Shown here: piece after piece, positions 6,859 through 17,312 of the stretch
Layout: the number at the start of each line of letters is the position of its first letter
Numbering within the stretch: position 1 is the first letter of the stretch
DNA from: an uncultured Flavobacteriales bacterium
GTDB lineage: Bacteria > Bacteroidota > Bacteroidia > CAIKAF01
NCBI GenBank assembly: GCA_937925455.1
Contig: CALEWF010000016.1
Coordinates: forward strand, 1 to 21,854
Direction: 5' to 3'
Length of the DNA stretch: 21,854 nt
The notes under the pieces: model-generated
The model's database searches: none
Told to the model about the DNA's origin: nothing
Seen by the model: only the letters and a program-made list of their open reading frames with translations
Made by a program: the position numbers and the translations under genes

Positions 6859-9800
6859 TTATTTCACCACGATACGTTGCACCTTGGTGTATTCACCGGC
6901 CTGTATAATCATCATATAAGTTCCAGCAGGCTGACCAGAAAGATCAAAAACGGAACTAAATAATCCGACATGGGTACCCATGTTGCGGCTGTAAACGATT
7001 CTGCCGGCAAGATCTACCATGCGAATATGAATATCTTTAATCCCATCAAAAGCAAACTGAACATACACTTCTCCTTCTGTAGGATTTGGATAAACATTCA
7101 GTTGCTGAATGGCTTCTTCATCCAAACTATTAAACTGAACATCTATAGTAATCACCTGAGAAGCTGTAGCCGTGTTACCGCATTGATCTGTTACAGTCAA
7201 AACCACGGTATATGTACCTTCATTAGCATAAACGTGAGTTGGATTTATATCGTTTGATGTGTTTCCATCACCAAAATCCCATGAATAAGTTACTCCATTT
7301 GTTGAAGTATTATTAAACATTACAGAGAAGAAACTATTGGTAGAAGTAAACGAAGCAGTAGCAGATGGATAGTTCGTTACAATAACTGTATCGGTAGCCA
7401 ATCCACATCCACTTACAACTTGAACAAAATAGGTGGCAGGTAAATTGGTAGTAATAGTAGGAGTAGTTTGGAAAAATGGACTCCAATTATAGGTAGCACC
7501 GTTGATAAATGGAGCACTGAGCGTAATAGTGTCATTTGTACACTTTATGATATCAGGTCCCAGCGTAAAGTTTGCAGTAGATATAAATTCATCAGCTCCA
7601 ATATCGGGTGTAGAAGCACTTCTTGGGTCATTATCAAAATCATTAGTTATACCAATTACAGGAATACCCGCACCATCTAATTCAGCTCTACAAGTATGCA
7701 AATCTTCTCCGGTAAAGTTTGGATTTACCGAAAGTGAATTTCCATCAAAACCTGTTGCATTTAGCCAATCAGTAATACTTGCAAACGATGTTGTTCCTTC
7801 AATTGAAACATTACTGCCTGCCACAAATAAATTGTTGTAATTGGAAGCATTGATGTATGCTCTATTTTCAGCATTTACAGCTACACCAGTTCCAGAGTTC
7901 ACTAAGTTATTATTCCAAATATTAATTCCGCTGGATGACCCATTAAACAATCGTAGTGCTGCTGTTTCATTGTTAGCACTTAATACATGCGCAGAATTGA
8001 ATACTACATTGGTATTAGTAACATCTTGCAATGCAATAGCTTCGCTGTATGTACCATTAATAACAGAACCCATATAAACCATGTTGTTAGCAACCAAGGT
8101 CGGGTTAGAAGCATTTGCATCTATGTTCACCAAATTAATTCCAAAACCGGCTTGACGTCCGTTTACATAATTACCAGTTATAACCGCACCATTGATAGCT
8201 TGTTCGATATCTAAATGGAATATATTACCAATGCCATTGGTTGTATCTGAGAATATATTGTTCTTAGAAACCTCCGGACGAATTTGATACACTAATACCA
8301 ACCCTGCCTGATAATAATCGGTGATAATATTTTCATTGATTTTTAAACCGGATTCATAAGAAGAAGTATTTTCACCAAACAACCAAATAGCACGAGAACC
8401 GCCACGAATAGTATTGTTGCGAATAATCAAATTATTATCATTTCCTGCTGTAGAATTAATGGTGTGCTTATTAGCATCTACAGCAGCAGCTAACGTATCA
8501 CCAATAATTTGGTTATTTTCAATGATAATATTATTAGCACCATTTCCTAAACGAACAGTAGTTGAGAAGAAAGATGTATTGCGTAACGTTAAACGATTCA
8601 GGGTAACGTTATCGGCCCCATTAAAATCAAACAGGTAATTGGATGCCGAAGAACTTGGAGCAAAATCAACAATTACATCATTGGCATTTAAACTTTCTGA
8701 TTGGAAAGTTACTCGATAGTTAGCTGAACCAATGATCGGATATTGACTTATAGAAACCTGTTCATTGTATAATCCGGGACGAATATTAAAAATTACATCA
8801 TTACAAATTCCTCGTGTCATTAAAGCATTCACTGCATCTGCTATTGTATTGAAATTAGGGGAAGTGCCTCCAATAGTATATATACCACTCAATGCATTAT
8901 ACACTACAAGATTAACCGTATCATTTCCATCAAATTCGTCTGTATTACCATTTGGATTGGTTGCCCAAACTTTTAATATGTCTCCGTCATTAAAGTTAAC
9001 AAAACCAATATTTACAATATCAGTTTGTCCGGAAGTAAGAGTACCCGTCCAACTATAAGTAGTAACAATCGAACCATTAACCTCTACAACAATATCAGCC
9101 GAGGTTAGCGGATTTTGACCTTGAGTGGTAAGAACCACTATAAGCGTATCGTCAACGTTACAAGAAGTAGAAGGCGCTTGCGTTGGTGATAATATAGCAG
9201 CAATTCCGGCATCTTCATTTGGTAAAGGACGAATGTCAACCAAATAATCTTCTGTTTCGCCCCATGTATAGGTACCACAGGGTTGAGTAGTTGCAGCGGA
9301 ACCAAATTCCCGGCACACTACACGCATACCGGTTACACCAGTTAAGGCACTTAATGGTATAGTAATATTACCTGTAATAGAATTTTGAATAGCACCTGGC
9401 AACGAACCACTTAAAACAACTTCGGCCGGGTCTTGATAAATACCATCTTGATTATAATCAATATACACTTCTACATACCGACTGTAAAATCCACTTCCTT
9501 CACAATCACGGGTACTGATGGCCGATGAATAAGATACTGATTTAAATAACGTTGGAGTTGGCAATGAAGTAAAATTTTGATATCCACTACACAAACCAAA
9601 ACTTTGGTTTACAAAATCTCCGATACGTACCGTATCAACATATTCGTCTGCGGTGCTTGTTGCAGCGGAGGCACAGTAACATGTATAATGAGGATTAACA
9701 TTTATCAATAATGCCGCCGAGGTATCACTTTGACCCGAACACGTTAAATATGCTCTAACATAAGCATTACTTGTAAATGAAGTGGAATAAGATGCATTAG

Positions 9801-10494
9801 TTGCACCCGGAATATTAACAAAAGTTCCAGGATTACCGGTTGGTGAACTTTGCCATTGATAAGTTAAACCAGAGCCTGTTGAACTACCTGAAAGTGATAA
9901 ATTGATGATGGCAGATGGACATACCGGATTGGATGAAGCCACTACTGTTCCAGCGGTTGGAGGAGCTGAGCAAGGCGTTAGAGCTATTACATTAAAATCA
10001 TAATCTTCTGCCTCACCATAGCTTACTGATGCACAAGGATCTGCTGGAACAGCAGCATATTGGCACCGAACTCTCATTCTTGTTATACCCGGAATAGCCG
10101 TCATAGGAACCGTAACACTACCAGTAAACACTCCGGTACCACTTGTTCCAGAATTCCATACATCTTCCCCTGCATCAACAAAATCACCATCTTGATTCCA
10201 ATCTACCCAAATTCTAAAACCTTGCCCCCAACTTGGTCCTGATTGTACGGATATGTTAATACTTCCTCCCTGATTTTGAGATACTGTTTGAGTAAAATAT
10301 TGATAATTACCGGCTGAGCATCCACTGGCGTTATTCGTAATATTTGAAATCCCTCCAGTAGTAGAAAAATTATTAATAAAATCTCCAGATGAACACGCTG
10401 AACTATAAACCGGATTGCAATATTGGGCGAAATTTATCTGCAAGGTATTTAATCCAATCAGTAAGGATAATACAGCATAAAGTTTCTTATTCAT
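6859..10494 (-). CDS. Giant secreted surface protein: two GEVED domains, Ig-like region, beta-helix, PKD domain, T9SS sorting tail
   Basis: 1211 residues. The signal peptide is residues 1-24 (MNKKLYAVLSLLIG...NFAQ). The order then is: a GEVED module (~25-172, DWNQDGDFVDAGEDVW ending GEAEDYDFNV); an Ig-like segment (~173-275, YQWQSS...CSGQ); a second GEVED module (~276-424, DYNQDGIYQDPAEVV ending GETEDYLVDI); a CARDB-like beta-sandwich (~425-535); a right-handed beta-helix region rich in Asn (~538-960) closing with PDIGADEF; an Ig-like repeat (LGPDIIKC...); a PKD domain (~1044-1117, YSWDFGDGNTS and GTYTVVLTVTD); and a T9SS type A sorting domain (1132-1211, LNVYPNPTEG to the end). It is exported by Sec, crosses the outer membrane by type IX secretion, and is displayed or released. 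Its substrate is unknown; adhesion or polysaccharide binding is a guess. The neighbour 18 nt upstream is a paralog, and the pair is probably one transcript. Confidence 0.93.
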   Translation of the reverse strand: MNKKLYAVLSLLIGLNTLQINFAQYCNPVYSSACSSGDFINNFSTTGGISNITNNASGCSAGNYQYFTQTVSQNQGGSINISVQSGPSWGQGFRIWVDWNQDGDFVDAGEDVWNSGTSGTGVFTGSVTVPMTAIPGITRMRVRCQYAAVPADPCASVSYGEAEDYDFNVIALTPCSAPPTAGTVVASSNPVCPSAIINLSLSGSSTGSGLTYQWQSSPTGNPGTFVNIPGATNASYSTSFTSNAYVRAYLTCSGQSDTSAALLINVNPHYTCYCASAATSTADEYVDTVRIGDFVNQSFGLCSGYQNFTSLPTPTLFKSVSYSSAISTRDCEGSGFYSRYVEVYIDYNQDGIYQDPAEVVLSGSLPGAIQNSITGNITIPLSALTGVTGMRVVCREFGSAATTQPCGTYTWGETEDYLVDIRPLPNEDAGIAAILSPTQAPSTSCNVDDTLIVVLTTQGQNPLTSADIVVEVNGSIVTTYSWTGTLTSGQTDIVNIGFVNFNDGDILKVWATNPNGNTDEFDGNDTVNLVVYNALSGIYTIGGTSPNFNTIADAVNALMTRGICNDVIFNIRPGLYNEQVSISQYPIIGSANYRVTFQSESLNANDVIVDFAPSSSASNYLFDFNGADNVTLNRLTLRNTSFFSTTVRLGNGANNIIIENNQIIGDTLAAAVDANKHTINSTAGNDNNLIIRNNTIRGGSRAIWLFGENTSSYESGLKINENIITDYYQAGLVLVYQIRPEVSKNNIFSDTTNGIGNIFHLDIEQAINGAVITGNYVNGRQAGFGINLVNIDANASNPTLVANNMVYMGSVINGTYSEAIALQDVTNTNVVFNSAHVLSANNETAALRLFNGSSSGINIWNNNLVNSGTGVAVNAENRAYINASNYNNLFVAGSNVSIEGTTSFASITDWLNATGFDGNSLSVNPNFTGEDLHTCRAELDGAGIPVIGITNDFDNDPRSASTPDIGADEFISTANFTLGPDIIKCTNDTITLSAPFINGATYNWSPFFQTTPTITTNLPATYFVQVVSGCGLATDTVIVTNYPSATASFTSTNSFFSVMFNNTSTNGVTYSWDFGDGNTSNDINPTHVYANEGTYTVVLTVTDQCGNTATASQVITIDVQFNSLDEEAIQQLNVYPNPTEGEVYVQFAFDGIKDIHIRMVDLAGRIVYSRNMGTHVGLFSSVFDLSGQPAGTYMMIIQAGEYTKVQRIVVK

Positions 10495-10512
10495 GACTTA
10501 TTTTTTTAAGGT

Positions 10513-13500
10513 TTATTTATTAGAAATAATGAGTTTTTTAAAAATGCTTTTATTCTCCAAGGTTAAGATATAAGTTCCGGAAGATAGATTTTTCAGGTCT
10601 AGTACAAATAAATTTTGAGTAATCCTTGTTTGGCTGACAACTTTACCAGCAACATCCATAATATACAAGGTATTTCCTATCAACTTATCACTTACATTGA
10701 TAGTAACAAAATCTGTTGTAGGGTTTGGAAAAACAAAGAACATAGAAGATTCGCTTTCTTCTTCTAATCCAGCTACACTTGGGTTTATTACAACTATTTG
10801 TGTAGTTACCGCACTATCTCCGCATTCATTATAGGCAGTAAGCGTAACTGTGTAAGTTCCATTTGTAGGATAAATATGATTAGGACTGGATAAATTCGAT
10901 GTATTTCCATCACCAAAATTCCAGTGATACGACGTAGCATTGGATGATGTATTGTTAAATAATACTGTAAAGAAATTTTGTGAGTAATTAAAACTTGCCA
11001 CAGGTAACGACGTATTGCTTACAATAACGGTATCAAATACATATCCGCATCCATGAACTACTTGTAAAATATAGATACCTGGTTGTGTAACAGCAATTGT
11101 AGGTGTAGTCTGAAAAGTTGGACTCCAATAATAATTAGCAGAAGAAATCTGCTCTGCACCTAGTATTACAGTATCCGATGGACATTTTACAATATCCGGA
11201 CCTAAGGTAAAGTTTTGATTGCTCATAAATTCATCTGCTCCAATATCTGGTGTTTGGGCATTACGAATATCTCCATCAAAATCAATGATAATTCCGGCAA
11301 TCGGTGTACCGGCATTGTCTAATTCAATACGGCAGGTATGCAAATCCGTACCTGTAAAGTTTGGATCTACCGATAATGAATGAGCATCTTTTCCAGTAGC
11401 CGCTTGCAGTGCTGCCAGGTCAGCGACATTACTTCCCACTCTAACAAAATTAGCTCCTGTTGTAAAGAAATTATTATAATCAGACTGATCGATGTAAAAC
11501 TCCGACTCACTGTTAACCGCATAACCAGCACCAGAATTGACTATATTGTTATTCATCAAATTAATTCCAGAAGATTGACCATTATAGATACGAATCCCCG
11601 CCGCAGTAGAGGTAGCTGCCATGGTATGAACAGAATTAAACACCACATTCGCATTGGCACAATCTTGTATAGCAATACCATGACTATTCGTAGGAGAACC
11701 AACATTGCCCATGTAAACAAAATTGTTTGCTATTACAGATTGATTTGCAGGATTAGCATCTACATTCAATAAATTTATTCCAAATCCACCCTGATTGCCT
11801 GATATATTATTACCTGCTACAACAGCTCCATTCAGTGTATTTTCAACATCTATATGAAATACATTTGTATTACTATTACCAGGTTCAGTAAATAATGTAT
11901 TTTTAGAAATCTCAGGACGATTTTGATAAACTGCAACAATAGCAGCCCCGTAATAATTACGAAATGTATTATTGGTAATTTTCAACCCTTGTTCTACATT
12001 TAAATCGTCTATGCCAAACATCCATATTCCAAAAGAACCACCAACTATTTCATTGTTTAATATATGAATGTTATCGTCAATACCTCCGGTTGAAACAATG
12101 GCTGATTTATCTATTGTATTAAAGCTAGCCAAACTATCACTATATATTTTACAATTCTGAATAGTAATATTTTGATTTCCACCTAAAAAATTGATCACAC
12201 CAGCATATGTAGAAGTATTTGATAACGTAAGATGTTTTAAAATTACATCATGGGTTTCTTCAAATCCAATTACATAATTATCGGTCATGGTTGGAAAGAA
12301 CTCTATTTTAACATCTGCAGCATTTTGTGTTTCAGCTTGAATAGTTACATTATAATTTCCTAAAGAAGCATAGTCATTTATCAAAACCTGTTCAGTGTAT
12401 GTACCACTCCGCAAATTAAAAGTTACATTCCCGCAAATGCCTCGCATTTCCAAATCTGCAATAGCATCGTTTAAGGTGTTGTAATCTGGACTTGTTCCAT
12501 ATACAGTGTAAACTCCATTTAATGCGTTGTATAACGTAACTTCTATTGTATCGTTTAGGTTTACAATATCAGCCACCCCATTGGGATCAGACACCCATAT
12601 TTTTAAAACATCCATATCATTGAACGTAGCAGTACCTACCACCACGTTTTGACTGGTTCCGGGAGCAATATTACCTGTCCAGTTGAACGTAACAGGTGCT
12701 CCTCCATTAATTGTATAATGAATATTGGCAGAAGTTAAAGCAGAAGTACCGTATTGATTAACCAATGCAACTTCAATGCTATTGCTTAAAGAACAAGCCG
12801 GCTGCTGCGGTGAAACCAGCGCAGAAATTCCAGCTTCATTAGCTGGTTGTGGTAAAATATTTACAATATAGTTTTCTGTTTCTCCCCATAGATAAGTTCC
12901 ACATGGATTTACATTGGCAGGTGCTCCCGTTTCTTGTAGTACAACACGCATACCGGTCATACCGGTTGCAGCAGTTAAAGGGATATTCACAACTCCCGTA
13001 AAATCTTGCTGTGGGTTACCTGGTGAAGAAGGTCCGAATTCAAATACTATTTCGTTTGGCAAATCATAGGTTCCGCTTTGGTCAAAGTCAATAAATACCC
13101 GACCCGAACGGGTATATGTACCTCCACAAGTACCTGCCCTCACTAATATAGGATAAGACAATCCTAAAAATAATTGACCAACAGGAGAATTAATATTTGT
13201 AACAGTTTCGCAGGTAGCTGGATTAGATACATAATCAATATTGGAAATACTTACCCGATCAATTTTTGAATCAAGGGTTGAAGAAGCATTTGATGCACAA
13301 TAACAATTATAAAAGGGTGCAATAGAAACCAACAATGAAGCGGTAGTATCATCCTGCCCGGAACATGTAACAATACAACGATAATAAGCATTGGTAAAGA
13401 TAGATGTGGTGAATGAATTACTGGTAGCTCCGATTATATCTGTAAACGTAATATCATCAATTGATTCCTGCCATTGATAAGATAAACCACTACCCGTTGT

Positions 13501-14010
13501 GCTGCCAAAAAGAGTTAATGTAATAGAAGAACCAGTACACACTGGATTTTGAGAAGCTACAACCGTACCGGCTGTGGGTGGAGCAACACAAGGCGTAGGT
13601 GGTGTTTGTAAGGTCCATTGGCAAGTATAACAAGAAAAATCACTACTGCATCCGGGAGGGGCAGAAGCAAATACAGCTGAATAATAAGTGCCAGAAGATG
13701 GAGCTGTAAAAACTAATGGATTAGGACCAAAAGCAACAGGAGTAGACGTTGCATCATACACGGTAATATAATTGGCATTAGGACCAGTGTAAGATACCTC
13801 ATAATAATTTCCAGCCGTTACACCGTTGATAGTTGAACGTTCTGTACCTGCATAAGCACATGTTGTAACGGTTACTGTTTGACCAATAATAGTTGGTGCT
13901 GATGCGGTACCATAATTTGACCCGGGAAAAGGGCATTGAGCATAAACAACCCAAATATTCAGTAAAAAAACAACATCGAGATAAAATAGCTGTTTGTAAA
14001 GTTTTTTCAT
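10513..14010 (-). CDS. Giant secreted surface protein, paralog of the next gene, with a different N-terminal module and T9SS sorting tail
   Basis: 1165 residues. The signal peptide ends near VVYAQ (~25). Residues ~26-145 are a Cys-containing beta-sandwich (YGTASAP, ERSTINGVTAGNYYEVSY, GTYYSAVFAS) that replaces the first GEVED module of the paralog. From ~145 on, the two proteins share order and many words: an Ig-like segment starting AGTVVASQNPVC, a GEVED module ending GETENYIVNI, a CARDB-like sandwich, a beta-helix starting YTVYGTSPDYNTLNDA and ending PDIGADEF, an Ig-like LGPDIVKC segment, a PKD domain (~1003-1075, YHWNFGDGNTS), and a T9SS type A tail (1090-1165, FVFPNPTTDF). This gene is first in the leftward pair. 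Its upstream region faces valS across 208 bp that hold no other gene, and I found no convincing full promoter for it there. Confidence 0.93.
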   Translation of the reverse strand: MKKLYKQLFYLDVVFLLNIWVVYAQCPFPGSNYGTASAPTIIGQTVTVTTCAYAGTERSTINGVTAGNYYEVSYTGPNANYITVYDATSTPVAFGPNPLVFTAPSSGTYYSAVFASAPPGCSSDFSCYTCQWTLQTPPTPCVAPPTAGTVVASQNPVCTGSSITLTLFGSTTGSGLSYQWQESIDDITFTDIIGATSNSFTTSIFTNAYYRCIVTCSGQDDTTASLLVSIAPFYNCYCASNASSTLDSKIDRVSISNIDYVSNPATCETVTNINSPVGQLFLGLSYPILVRAGTCGGTYTRSGRVFIDFDQSGTYDLPNEIVFEFGPSSPGNPQQDFTGVVNIPLTAATGMTGMRVVLQETGAPANVNPCGTYLWGETENYIVNILPQPANEAGISALVSPQQPACSLSNSIEVALVNQYGTSALTSANIHYTINGGAPVTFNWTGNIAPGTSQNVVVGTATFNDMDVLKIWVSDPNGVADIVNLNDTIEVTLYNALNGVYTVYGTSPDYNTLNDAIADLEMRGICGNVTFNLRSGTYTEQVLINDYASLGNYNVTIQAETQNAADVKIEFFPTMTDNYVIGFEETHDVILKHLTLSNTSTYAGVINFLGGNQNITIQNCKIYSDSLASFNTIDKSAIVSTGGIDDNIHILNNEIVGGSFGIWMFGIDDLNVEQGLKITNNTFRNYYGAAIVAVYQNRPEISKNTLFTEPGNSNTNVFHIDVENTLNGAVVAGNNISGNQGGFGINLLNVDANPANQSVIANNFVYMGNVGSPTNSHGIAIQDCANANVVFNSVHTMAATSTAAGIRIYNGQSSGINLMNNNIVNSGAGYAVNSESEFYIDQSDYNNFFTTGANFVRVGSNVADLAALQAATGKDAHSLSVDPNFTGTDLHTCRIELDNAGTPIAGIIIDFDGDIRNAQTPDIGADEFMSNQNFTLGPDIVKCPSDTVILGAEQISSANYYWSPTFQTTPTIAVTQPGIYILQVVHGCGYVFDTVIVSNTSLPVASFNYSQNFFTVLFNNTSSNATSYHWNFGDGNTSNLSSPNHIYPTNGTYTVTLTAYNECGDSAVTTQIVVINPSVAGLEEESESSMFFVFPNPTTDFVTINVSDKLIGNTLYIMDVAGKVVSQTRITQNLFVLDLKNLSSGTYILTLENKSIFKKLIISNK

Positions 14011-14191
14011 GGTATTTTGTTTAAAATTGAAGCTAATTTAATACAATTATAACATTCGCTAAAAATTATTTTGTTGAATAATCAAATAAAAAGTTAAAAC
14101 ATAGATTAATTATATTGATATTCAAAGTTTTATTCTACAGCATCTAATGCAGTCTGATTATTCCATTTATTCAATGTACATTATTTCGTGT

Positions 14192-14199
14192 TAATTTTG
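14192..14199 (+). promoter_or_regulatory. Putative -7 element of the valS operon
   Basis: TAATTTTG is an exact TAnnTTTG match 19 nt before the valS ATG. The only -33 candidate is a weak TTTA at 14166-14169 with a 22-nt spacer. The remainder of the 208-bp divergent gap (14011-14218) is AT-rich, with no other structure I could support. Confidence 0.45.
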
Positions 14200-14218
14200 G
14201 CAAAATTTAAACAGAACA

Positions 14219-16897
14219 ATGATTGAAGAGTTAAAAAAAACATACAATCCCGGTCAGGTAGAACCCAAATGGTATAATTACTGGATGCAGCATGAATTGT
14301 TTCGCTCGTTTCCAGATGAACGGGAGCCATACACTATTCTAATTCCCCCTCCAAATGTTACCGGCGTTCTACACATGGGACATATGCTAAACAATACTAT
14401 ACAAGATGTGCTAATTCGTAAAGCCCGGATGGAAGGCAAAAATGCCTGCTGGGTGCCCGGCACCGACCATGCTTCCATAGCTACCGAAGCCAAAGTGGTG
14501 GCCATGCTTCGCGAAAAAGGCATCAAAAAATCTGATTTAACACGGGATGAATTTTTGAAATATGCTTGGGAGTGGAAAGATAAATATGGGGGAATTATTC
14601 TGGAACAATTAAAAAAGCTGGGGGCTAGCTGCGATTGGAATCGTACCCGTTTTACGATGGATGATACATATTACAGGGCGGTAATAAAGGTCTTTGTGGA
14701 TTTATTTAATAAAGGATACATATACAGAGGTCTTCGTATGATCAATTGGGATTGCGAAGCAAAAACTGCTTTGTCAAACGAAGAAGTTATCTACAAAGAA
14801 GAAGGTGAAGTTTCGATTCTTTATAGTATTAAATATAAACTTAAAAATTCTGATGAATTTATAGTCATAGCCACCCAACGTCCTGAAACTATTATGGGCG
14901 ATGTAGCCATTGCCGTTAATCCAACCGATGAAAGGTATCAACATTTAATTGGGAAAAAAGCATTAGTACCATTTATTCATCGTGAAATACCAATCATAGC
15001 AGATAATTATGTTGAAAAAGAATTTGGTACCGGATGTCTCAAAGTTACTCCAGCTCACGATGCAAATGACTATGAAATTGGATTACGCCATAATCTTCCC
15101 GTTATAGATACCATAAATTTAGACGGGACCTTGAACGAAGCTTGCGAAATACCTGAATTTATTGGAAAAGATCGTTTTGAAGTGCGTAAACTGATGGTTG
15201 AAAAATTACGTAACGCAGGCTTGATTGTTGAAGAAAAGGAATTTATTACAAAAATCGGACGATCTGAACGAACCAATTCAGTAGTAGAACCAAAGCTGAG
15301 TGAGCAATGGTTTTTACGCATGAAAGAAATTTCTAAAAGGGCTTTGCAAGCAGTAGAAAACGAAGAAATAAGGCTACATCCGGCAAAATTTAAAAATACC
15401 TACCGGCATTGGATGGAAAATGTTCGCGATTGGTGTATTTCCAGGCAACTATGGTGGGGACACCGAATTCCTGCGTGGTATCTTCCCAATGGCGAATTTG
15501 TAGTGGCAGAAAATGAAGAACAAGCATTGCAATTAGCACAGCAAAAAGACCCTTCTCTATCCTTAGCCAACCTTAAACAAGATGAAGATGTGTTAGACAC
15601 CTGGGCTTCATCCTGGCTTTGGCCTATAGCAGTATTTGATGGGTTTGAAGACCTGGATTTAAAAACCGGAAAATTATCACGCATCAATCCCGAATTAGCA
15701 TATTACTACCCTACCGATGTACTGGTAACAGCCCCTGAAATTCTGTTTTTCTGGGTAGCACGCATGATAATAGCTGGTTATGAATACATGGATAATAAAC
15801 CATTTAAAGACGTTTACCTTACCGGCATTGTTCGCGATAAGTTGGGCCGAAAGATGAGCAAATCACTGGGCAATTCACCAGACCCATTGGAGCTTATTGA
15901 AAGATATAGTGCTGATGGTGTTCGGGCGGGCATGCTATTCAGTTCACCGGCCGGTAACGATTTGTTGTTTGATGAATCGTTGTGTGAGCAAGGGCGAAAC
16001 TTTACCAATAAAATATGGAATGCCCTGCGATTGGTAAAAGGATGGGAAGTAAACCCTTCCTTAACAACTTCTGCAGGTAACAAAATTGCGGTAAAATGGT
16101 TTGAAAGCCGCTTTAACCAAATACTTGAAGAAGTTAACGACTTATATGCCAAATTCAGAATGAGTGAAGCATTAATGGCAACTTACAAACTCATCTGGGA
16201 TGACTTCTGTTCGTGGTATCTTGAAATGATTAAACCGGCTTTTGGCCAACCCATGGATGAACAAACCTATAAAACAACCCTCCAGTTCTTTGAAAACTTA
16301 ATGAAATTGCTACACCCACTGATGCCATTTATTACCGAAGAAATATGGCACCGCCTTAAAAAACGTGGTGAAAAAGAAAGCATCATGCTGGCAGCCTGGC
16401 CACAAGCATCTTCGATAAATAATGAATTGCTCAGCCAATTTGAAATATTTACCCAAATAATTAACCAAATCAGAAATTTCAGAAAATCAAAAAATATCGC
16501 ACCCAAAGAAACTTTACAGCTTTTCGTCGTTGGGGAAAATGAAAGCATCACTGCTTTTGAACCCATCATTTGTAAATTAGGAAATATAGAAAGCATTCAA
16601 CATATAAAAGATAAAAAAGTAGAGCAGGCATTTGCATTCGTAGTGGGAAATATAGAATGCTTCATTCCCTTCACAGATACGGTTGATTTGGATGCGGAAA
16701 AAAAACGTATTCAAAAAGAAATTGATTATTTACAAGGATTTTTAAAATCGGTTTCTGCTAAATTGAACAATCCGGGATTTATAGCTAAAGCTAAGCCGGA
16801 AGTGGTAGCCATGGAGCAAAAGAAAAAAGCAGATGCTGAAAATAAAATCAGCATGTTGCAAAATCAGCTCGAATTACTTCAACCCATGAATAAATAA
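14219..16897 (+). CDS. valS: Valine--tRNA ligase
   Basis: 892 residues, normal for bacterial ValRS. It attaches valine to tRNA-Val in the cytoplasm using ATP and edits mischarged threonine. The class I signature is at residues 43-55 (PPPNVTGVLHMGH) and the KMSKS loop at 545-549 (DKLGRKMSKSLGN). Between them lies the CP1 editing region (IATQRPETIMGDVAIAVNP, FGTGCLKVTPAHDANDYEIG). WCISRQLWWGHRIPAWY and DVLDTWASSWLWP are also typical of ValRS. The anticodon-binding helical domain follows, and the C-terminus is the coiled-coil arm (DLDAEKKRIQKEIDYLQ to the end). The ATG at 14219 fits the N-terminal length and has a -7 motif just upstream. The next gene begins 1 nt after the stop, so valS heads a tight run of genes. 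Confidence 0.98.
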   Translation: MIEELKKTYNPGQVEPKWYNYWMQHELFRSFPDEREPYTILIPPPNVTGVLHMGHMLNNTIQDVLIRKARMEGKNACWVPGTDHASIATEAKVVAMLREKGIKKSDLTRDEFLKYAWEWKDKYGGIILEQLKKLGASCDWNRTRFTMDDTYYRAVIKVFVDLFNKGYIYRGLRMINWDCEAKTALSNEEVIYKEEGEVSILYSIKYKLKNSDEFIVIATQRPETIMGDVAIAVNPTDERYQHLIGKKALVPFIHREIPIIADNYVEKEFGTGCLKVTPAHDANDYEIGLRHNLPVIDTINLDGTLNEACEIPEFIGKDRFEVRKLMVEKLRNAGLIVEEKEFITKIGRSERTNSVVEPKLSEQWFLRMKEISKRALQAVENEEIRLHPAKFKNTYRHWMENVRDWCISRQLWWGHRIPAWYLPNGEFVVAENEEQALQLAQQKDPSLSLANLKQDEDVLDTWASSWLWPIAVFDGFEDLDLKTGKLSRINPELAYYYPTDVLVTAPEILFFWVARMIIAGYEYMDNKPFKDVYLTGIVRDKLGRKMSKSLGNSPDPLELIERYSADGVRAGMLFSSPAGNDLLFDESLCEQGRNFTNKIWNALRLVKGWEVNPSLTTSAGNKIAVKWFESRFNQILEEVNDLYAKFRMSEALMATYKLIWDDFCSWYLEMIKPAFGQPMDEQTYKTTLQFFENLMKLLHPLMPFITEEIWHRLKKRGEKESIMLAAWPQASSINNELLSQFEIFTQIINQIRNFRKSKNIAPKETLQLFVVGENESITAFEPIICKLGNIESIQHIKDKKVEQAFAFVVGNIECFIPFTDTVDLDAEKKRIQKEIDYLQGFLKSVSAKLNNPGFIAKAKPEVVAMEQKKKADAENKISMLQNQLELLQPMNK

Positions 16898-16898
16898 T

Positions 16899-17312
16899 AT
16901 GCTGACAGTATCATGGTTTTATGAAACATTCGTCCACGTGCTGCATGAATGGACTTTCATGGTGCTGGCCGGCAGTTTTTTTATTGTAACCTGGATGCTT
17001 AAAACCGGTGGAATTTACCTTACTGGTTTTCAAAAATTCAAGAAGTGTGTATTTCTTACACTTTTATCAAACCTCATTTTTTGGGTAGGATTATTTACTG
17101 TACTTTTTTTTAAGTTCAAGCCATTTGCTTCCGTTCAGGAATTTATAGGAATAGTGACGGGAGCTGCTGTGGGACTGGATATACTTTTTGTAACTATTTT
17201 CTCACGAAGAACCTCATGGTTGAACGGAATACTTGGTATTTTATTAGCCGATAGCTTAATCATAGTTAGTATATCTCTATTTTTTGCATTTCAATTTTAC
17301 CTGCTTGCATGA
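16899..17312 (+). CDS. Hypothetical four-helix inner-membrane protein between valS and rsgA
   Basis: 137 residues, nearly all hydrophobic, with four predicted membrane helices: roughly residues 13-33 (LHEWTFMVLAGSFFIVTWML), 48-69 (VFLTLLSNLIFWVGLFTVLF), 80-102 (EFIGIVTGAAVGLDILFVTI) and 110-136 (GILGILLADSLIIVSISLFF). Charged residues sit in short loops (KFKK, SRRTSW). No family or catalytic motif is recognised. It begins one base after the valS stop and overlaps the rsgA start by 4 bp (ATGA), so translational coupling with both is likely. The arrangement shows it is expressed, but its job cannot be inferred from being beside translation genes. Confidence 0.8.
   Translation: MLTVSWFYETFVHVLHEWTFMVLAGSFFIVTWMLKTGGIYLTGFQKFKKCVFLTLLSNLIFWVGLFTVLFFKFKPFASVQEFIGIVTGAAVGLDILFVTIFSRRTSWLNGILGILLADSLIIVSISLFFAFQFYLLA

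Noticed and set aside
7468..9058. Several plus-strand open frames of 70-112 codons within the giant surface-protein gene
   Set aside because: The minus strand carries a continuous, domain-rich 1211-residue frame; these are its shadows, arising from Asn/Thr/Ile-rich codons.
14011..14218. Full promoter for the leftward surface-protein pair
   Set aside because: Only a one-mismatch TATAATTG was found on the minus strand (14051-14044), without a -33 element at proper spacing.
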